Made by a program: the position numbers and the translations under genes. Below the pieces are notes generated by a model. The model was not told where the DNA came from. It saw only the letters and a list, made by a program, of their open reading frames with translations, and searched no databases. This document shows, piece after piece, positions 18,636 through 21,789 of a stretch of DNA of 21,789 bases; position 1 is the first letter of the stretch; the number at the start of each line of letters is the position of its first letter. Source of the DNA: Gracilaria caudata (taxonomy: Eukaryota > Rhodophyta > Florideophyceae > Gracilariales > Gracilariaceae); assembly GCA_030374735.1 (NCBI GenBank), contig JASCIV010000385.1, positions 1 to 21,789 of the forward strand. The letters run 5' to 3'.

Positions 18636-18651
18636 CGTTGCAATGGCAACG
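18636..18651. promoter_or_regulatory. CGTTGC-AATG-GCAACG dyad
   Basis: A six-base perfect dyad with a four-base centre lies 232 bases before the phosphodiesterase ATG. It resembles the X-box form (GTTGC, short gap, GCAAC) bound by RFX factors in animals and fungi. Whether this organism has such a factor cannot be told from the window, so the match is only a resemblance. Confidence 0.2.
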
Positions 18652-18732
18652 CTTTGACAAAAAGGTTCCGAGTCGACTGCGGAATCCTATTCCCTATTTT
18701 TGGAACCGAACTTCACAGTCGGCGAGCTATTG

Positions 18733-18755
18733 TTGTGGATTCCACAATGTGGAAT
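18733..18755. promoter_or_regulatory. Overlapping palindromes upstream of the phosphodiesterase
   Basis: Two perfect palindromes share a half-site: TTGTGGA-T-TCCACAA (18733-18747) and ATTCCACA-A-TGTGGAAT (18739-18755). They lie about 130 bases before the ATG at 18883. The TGTGG-N3-CCACA core matches the one in the dioxygenase 5' region at 1524-1536. Three alternating TGTGGA half-sites could bind a dimeric factor in two registers. Confidence 0.35.
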
Positions 18756-18882
18756 TGGCATCAGCCTGAATTGCGAAGCGTCCCTCTTCTCCATCGTGAA
18801 ACATGTCTGTGTGATGCTTAATTCCGAACAAATCCGTGACACGGTTGCGAATGCACTTGTCCGACGACCGAGTTAAGCAGCT

Positions 18883-20391
18883 ATGGAACCTCCCCAGGAT
18901 ACGCCCGCAATCTCGGAAGACGATTTTCAGCGAGCAGAAGAAGGTTTAGAGACCGAGACTCTAATTCCGAGCGGTCGTTCTCGCGGCTACTATATAGAAG
19001 AACCAGCCGGATGGCATCCCTTCACAGTTTTTTCATTCGTCGTATTTCCAGCATGTTTCGGGATCGCGTTTTACTTCTTCACGCGACCTAGTGCTGCCGA
19101 GTTGAAGGCACATTCATCGCTCGCCAGCCTTGGGAATGTGTCGTCTACCATTCTTATAAGTATCGATGGCTTTCGGAATGAATATTTTTCTCGTACCAAG
19201 GACGGTCAGTTAATCGCTCCAACGCTCAACAAATTAGCTAGAGACGGTGTTTACGCTCCCGACGGCATGCAACCTGTCATGCCCAGTAAGACGTTCCCAA
19301 ATCACTGGTCCCTCGTCACTGGTCTCTATCCGGAATCACATGGCATTGTGGGCAATACCATGTATGATCCTGTGTCACAGCGATGGTTTCATCACGACGA
19401 AAAGCACCCTTCGTGGTGGAGTGGCGAACCTATTTGGAAAACTCTCATGCGTACCAGCAAGCCCTCTGACGTAAACAGCACCCTTGAAGAGCGGCAAAAC
19501 TACACTACCGGATGCGTATTCTGGGTCGGGAGCACGGTTGAGAAGCATCGACCGAATGCATTTTGGGAGTATAATGAAAATGTTTCGTACAAGAAGCGTG
19601 TTTTGAGAGCAATTGAATTATTGACTGGAGGCGCATCAGATCTTCGTAGAAGGGCGGAGTTTATCACACTGTACTTCGAAAAAGTAGATCACGCGGGCCA
19701 TATGCACGGCCCAAATTCCCCAGAGGTGAACGACGAGATTGTTGCCGTTGATGATGCGATTAAGAGTTTATTGGACAAACTGTCGGACGCAGAGCTTGAA
19801 GCTAACCTCGTCATTGTGTCTGATCATGGCATGACTGACGTTTCAAACGACAGAAGAGTCGATCTCACTCATGCGATGGAAGAAGGCACTGTTCAAGACA
19901 TCGCGCAAACACCCATGGGTTTTTGGCTGAACATGACAGGTCCAGCCGGGCATGTGCACGAAGAACTACAGCGCTTTTCTCTCAAAAACGACAAGATTAA
20001 GGCTTATCTGAAACAAAACTTGCCTGAGGAATGGCATTTGAGAGGAAGTCGGTTTGTGACAAACGTCGTGACGATGACCGAAATTGGATGGTCCGCTGTG
20101 TATCCCCATCAAGTCCTAGTACCAGGAGCAGAAAATCCGCTGCGCATGTTAACTAGCACGCGAAATCATGATTCGCCTCCGAACATTTCAGAACGTGGTG
20201 ATCACGGCTTTGACCATAATGAAGAGGACATGCAAGCCATCTTTGTAGCGAACGGCCCCGCCTTCAAGAGCGGAGGTACTGTGAAAGGAATTCGTGCTGT
20301 AGACGTTTACGGGTTATTGTGCCGCATGTACTCTGCTGACCCGGCACCAAACAATGGTAGTGAGACTATTCTAACTGGCATCCTCAAGTGA
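18883..20391 (+). CDS. Ectonucleotide pyrophosphatase/phosphodiesterase (NPP family), type II membrane protein
   Basis: This 502-aa enzyme belongs to the alkaline-phosphatase superfamily NPP group, which cleaves nucleotide pyrophosphate or phosphodiester bonds with two zinc ions. The zinc ligands and nucleophile are visible: D95 (ILISIDGFR), nucleophile T137 (PSKTFPNHWSLVTGLYPE, the family signature), D269 and H273 (EKVDHAGHMHGP), D314 and H315 (VSDHGM) and H441 (GDHGFDHNE). An acidic N-terminal tail without signal peptide precedes one hydrophobic span (about 48-66), so the catalytic domain should face the ER/Golgi lumen or outside. Seven N-glycosylation sequons in that domain (N85, N198, N206, N233, N350, N434, N491) support this. 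The somatomedin-B and nuclease-like domains of animal ENPP1-3 are absent, as in fungal and plant NPPs. Substrate preference cannot be read. The start is the first ATG and the length is normal for single-domain members. Confidence 0.95.
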   Translation: MEPPQDTPAISEDDFQRAEEGLETETLIPSGRSRGYYIEEPAGWHPFTVFSFVVFPACFGIAFYFFTRPSAAELKAHSSLASLGNVSSTILISIDGFRNEYFSRTKDGQLIAPTLNKLARDGVYAPDGMQPVMPSKTFPNHWSLVTGLYPESHGIVGNTMYDPVSQRWFHHDEKHPSWWSGEPIWKTLMRTSKPSDVNSTLEERQNYTTGCVFWVGSTVEKHRPNAFWEYNENVSYKKRVLRAIELLTGGASDLRRRAEFITLYFEKVDHAGHMHGPNSPEVNDEIVAVDDAIKSLLDKLSDAELEANLVIVSDHGMTDVSNDRRVDLTHAMEEGTVQDIAQTPMGFWLNMTGPAGHVHEELQRFSLKNDKIKAYLKQNLPEEWHLRGSRFVTNVVTMTEIGWSAVYPHQVLVPGAENPLRMLTSTRNHDSPPNISERGDHGFDHNEEDMQAIFVANGPAFKSGGTVKGIRAVDVYGLLCRMYSADPAPNNGSETILTGILK

Positions 20392-20876
20392 ATAGGCAGC
20401 TTCTGCAATGCAATCTAAATTGCTTTTTATTGTACTAAGATGTAACGAGTCATTAGTGTACAGATGCGATAAGAGGGTTACTTCCGATACAAGGATAACA
20501 GTATTCTACGACTCACAACTAACATGCTTAACTCAAGGACATTGTCCCTCAGGTATCTGCAAGATCACTACCATCTCCCTGTCCAACAGGATTGGGCTTA
20601 GATCCCACTCCAGACTACAGCGCATCCTTTTCTGACAAAAAAGCAATCCTAAAAGCGTCCGCGTTCTAATCGTTATTATTGTCCCCAGCCTACAACCCAG
20701 TGCACAGCATATTATACATTTGTACTTGCGCCATTCACCGAGAATTGAATTGAATCTGCTTGTTGGCCAAAGCTACGTAAATGTAAGATAAACGAAGCTC
20801 AAAATCGATACTTTTGTTCTGAATAGAAACCTCGCACCGTTGGCCTTCAGAACATTAGTTATGACTCATAAACCGA

Positions 20877-20911
20877 ATTCAACAAGTTCGGAACATATGA
20901 GCTTGTTGAAT
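20877..20911. repeat. 10-bp stem-loop
   Basis: ATTCAACAAG at 20877-20886 pairs perfectly with CTTGTTGAAT at 20902-20911 around a 15-base loop. It lies 486 bases beyond the phosphodiesterase stop. No function can be assigned. Confidence 0.4.
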
Positions 20912-21211
20912 CAAGTTACATGTGTCCTTCGCGGGTTTTGGTCAAATTACGCGGGAAGCTGATCTGAAACAACAATACGCTGTTTAACAGCAAGAAGAAA
21001 AGCCATTCTCCTATTACTTCATAGAGGGGTGTAATACCTTGTTGATGGTCTCTTTAAGTCAGTACAATATTCCTCATAGGTTATTCGCCTTACATTATTC
21101 CATGCTCTATGAGAAAGCTATAGCTAGCGGAACGTGCTGTAGGAGCGTGCATTTGAAGCGGGTTAGTTCCACCTCTTCTTCAGAGCCTGAAGGTCCTTCA
21201 AATCGAAAACA

Positions 21212-21254
21212 AAAAAAACCACTCGTCCTTCAGTGAAGGACGAGCGGTTTTTTT
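21212..21254. other. 21-bp near-perfect hairpin flanked by A and T runs
   Basis: Arms 21212-21232 and 21234-21254 pair at 20 of 21 positions around a single central base. The outer seven pairs are an A-run facing a T-run, and the inner part is CC, one mismatch, then a G/C-containing stem (CTCGTCCTTCA). The one mismatch is A opposite C on the plus strand, which becomes a U-G wobble in a minus-strand transcript, so minus-strand RNA would pair throughout. The form resembles a bidirectional bacterial intrinsic terminator, which is odd in nuclear DNA. A hairpin RNA, a polymerase III stop or a tiny foldback element are other readings. Confidence 0.6.
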
Positions 21255-21336
21255 CTTCTTCGGTTTCGAAGAGGGGGTCCGTTGCTCATCTTGGATGGAA
21301 AATACTCTAATGAAAAGCTCAGTTCAATAACTTAAC

Positions 21337-21443
21337 ATATCTCGGATAACTTTTTTTGCTGCATTTCATCTCCTTCCCGTGAAGGCTGATTCAGCACTTC
21401 ACAAGGAGGAGATGGAATGAAGCAAAAAGGTTATCCGAGATAT
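21337..21443. repeat. 107-nt imperfect hairpin (foldback or small-RNA precursor candidate)
   Basis: The left arm starting ATATCTCGGATAAC at 21337 and the right arm ending GTTATCCGAGATAT at 21443 are complementary over about 48 bases each, with a few mismatches and one or two bulged T residues. The first 14 pairs are perfect. The tip is CTGA-T-TCAG, so pairing runs almost to the loop. Size and imperfections resemble a microRNA precursor or a very short foldback transposon (MITE). I found no clear target-site duplication at its edges, and no protein is encoded. Confidence 0.65.
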
Positions 21444-21709
21444 AGTGTACCTAAAGCCCGGGTTTAAATATTGCTATATAGTTCAGATTAGTACAGGTTG
21501 CCTGGGAAACTCATAGTGTGTGTCGACTGGAGAAGAGGATGCGGACCTCTGAAGTTGTTGGCCTTTTCTTTGAGAACAGAAATTCTTCGATTCTTTCGTA
21601 TGATGTGGAATTGGAACCATATTTCACCAATGCTTGCGAACTTCATGCAAGAGTTTCGTCATGTTTTCCCGCGATCTACTCTGACACACAATCCGAGAAG
21701 AAGGAGAGC

Positions 21710-21789
21710 AGGAGAACCTACGCACTGTGAGTGCTGTCGTCCGGTCTCCGCAGAACCTCTCGTTATATGTAACAATTAAAGCCAGATCC
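21710..21789 (+). repeat. 80-bp dispersed direct repeat, copy 2 (reaches window edge)
   Basis: This copy matches 352-431 at 71 of 80 positions in the same orientation. It is cut by the window end, so the true repeat may be longer to the right. To the left the two copies diverge almost at once, apart from a short AATGCT-C/T-GCGAA match about 50-75 bases upstream whose spacing differs. The sequence between the copies (about 21.3 kb) holds many unrelated genes, so they are not the two ends of one transposon. Confidence 0.75.

Larger units (their letters stand above)
18028..18882. other. Divergent intergenic region between glutathione transferase and phosphodiesterase genes
   Basis: This 855-bp spacer between two head-to-head starts holds no credible gene. 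The longest frame (18351-18821, plus) begins at GTG and resembles no family. The region is notable for short perfect dyads: 18313-18336, 18493-18531, 18636-18651 and 18733-18755. They are described separately where I could support them. Confidence 0.55.
20392..21709. other. Right-hand non-coding region with stem-loops
   Basis: About 1.3 kb after the phosphodiesterase stop has no recognisable gene. The short frames present match no family. The region carries three stem-loops, at 20877-20911, 21212-21254 and 21337-21443, and then runs into the second copy of the 80-bp repeat. Its density of secondary structure is unlike the rest of the window. Confidence 0.6.

Noticed and set aside
18351..18821. 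156-codon open frame upstream of the phosphodiesterase
   Set aside because: It starts at GTG, has no recognisable motif, covers several palindromes and lies where two divergent promoters are expected.
20410..20427. Small GCAAT/ATTGC stem followed by a T-run just after the phosphodiesterase stop
   Set aside because: A five-base stem is too weak to distinguish from chance, and intrinsic terminators are not expected for polymerase II genes.
352..21789. Reading the two 80-bp repeats as terminal repeats of a single large transposon
   Set aside because: The 21 kb between them carries unrelated housekeeping genes and no transposase, integrase or reverse transcriptase.

Overview
The window is eukaryotic nuclear DNA with long, intron-free genes. 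It holds six confidently recognised protein genes: an iron/2-oxoglutarate dioxygenase-like protein (-), a DXO/Rai1-type decapping nuclease (+), a p24/TMED cargo receptor (-), a complete ATM-type kinase in one uninterrupted 10.6 kb reading frame (+), a xi-class glutathione transferase (glutathionyl-hydroquinone reductase, -) and a type II membrane ectonucleotide pyrophosphatase/phosphodiesterase (+). ATM, p24, DXO and ENPP proteins exclude bacteria. The near absence of introns, together with an N-terminus on the glutathione transferase that looks like a red-algal plastid transit peptide (a Phe close to the start, then Ser/Arg/Ala/Pro-rich and nearly free of acidic residues), makes a red alga my best guess. 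This is inference; another intron-poor protist is possible.

Layout: 1-485 is non-coding with an 80-bp repeat copy. The dioxygenase gene (486-1682, minus) and DXO (2256-3368, plus) are divergent around a 573-bp spacer that carries a 20-bp inverted repeat. DXO converges on the p24 gene (3457-4080, minus) with only 88 bp between stops. p24 and ATM (4763-15418, plus) are divergent over 682 bp. From 15419 to 16947 lies a gene-poor stretch with two weak coding-like remnants on the minus strand: a PPR-like segment and a short segment with an extreme G/C-ending codon bias. The glutathione transferase (16948-18027, minus) and the phosphodiesterase (18883-20391, plus) are divergent over 855 bp rich in short palindromes. 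The last 1.4 kb is non-coding, with three stem-loops, one of about 107 nt, and a second copy of the 80-bp repeat at the very end.

The genes do not form a pathway. They are unrelated housekeeping functions: mRNA 5'-end quality control, ER-Golgi transport, DNA-damage signalling, quinone detoxification and nucleotide/phosphodiester hydrolysis. What links them is architecture: three head-to-head pairs that may share promoter regions. I found no tRNA, rRNA, CRISPR array, intact transposon or novel multi-gene system. The points most worth following up are the non-coding hairpins near the right end, the dispersed 80-bp repeat, the TGTGG-N3-CCACA dyads in two 5' regions and the codon-bias island at 16.1-16.2 kb.
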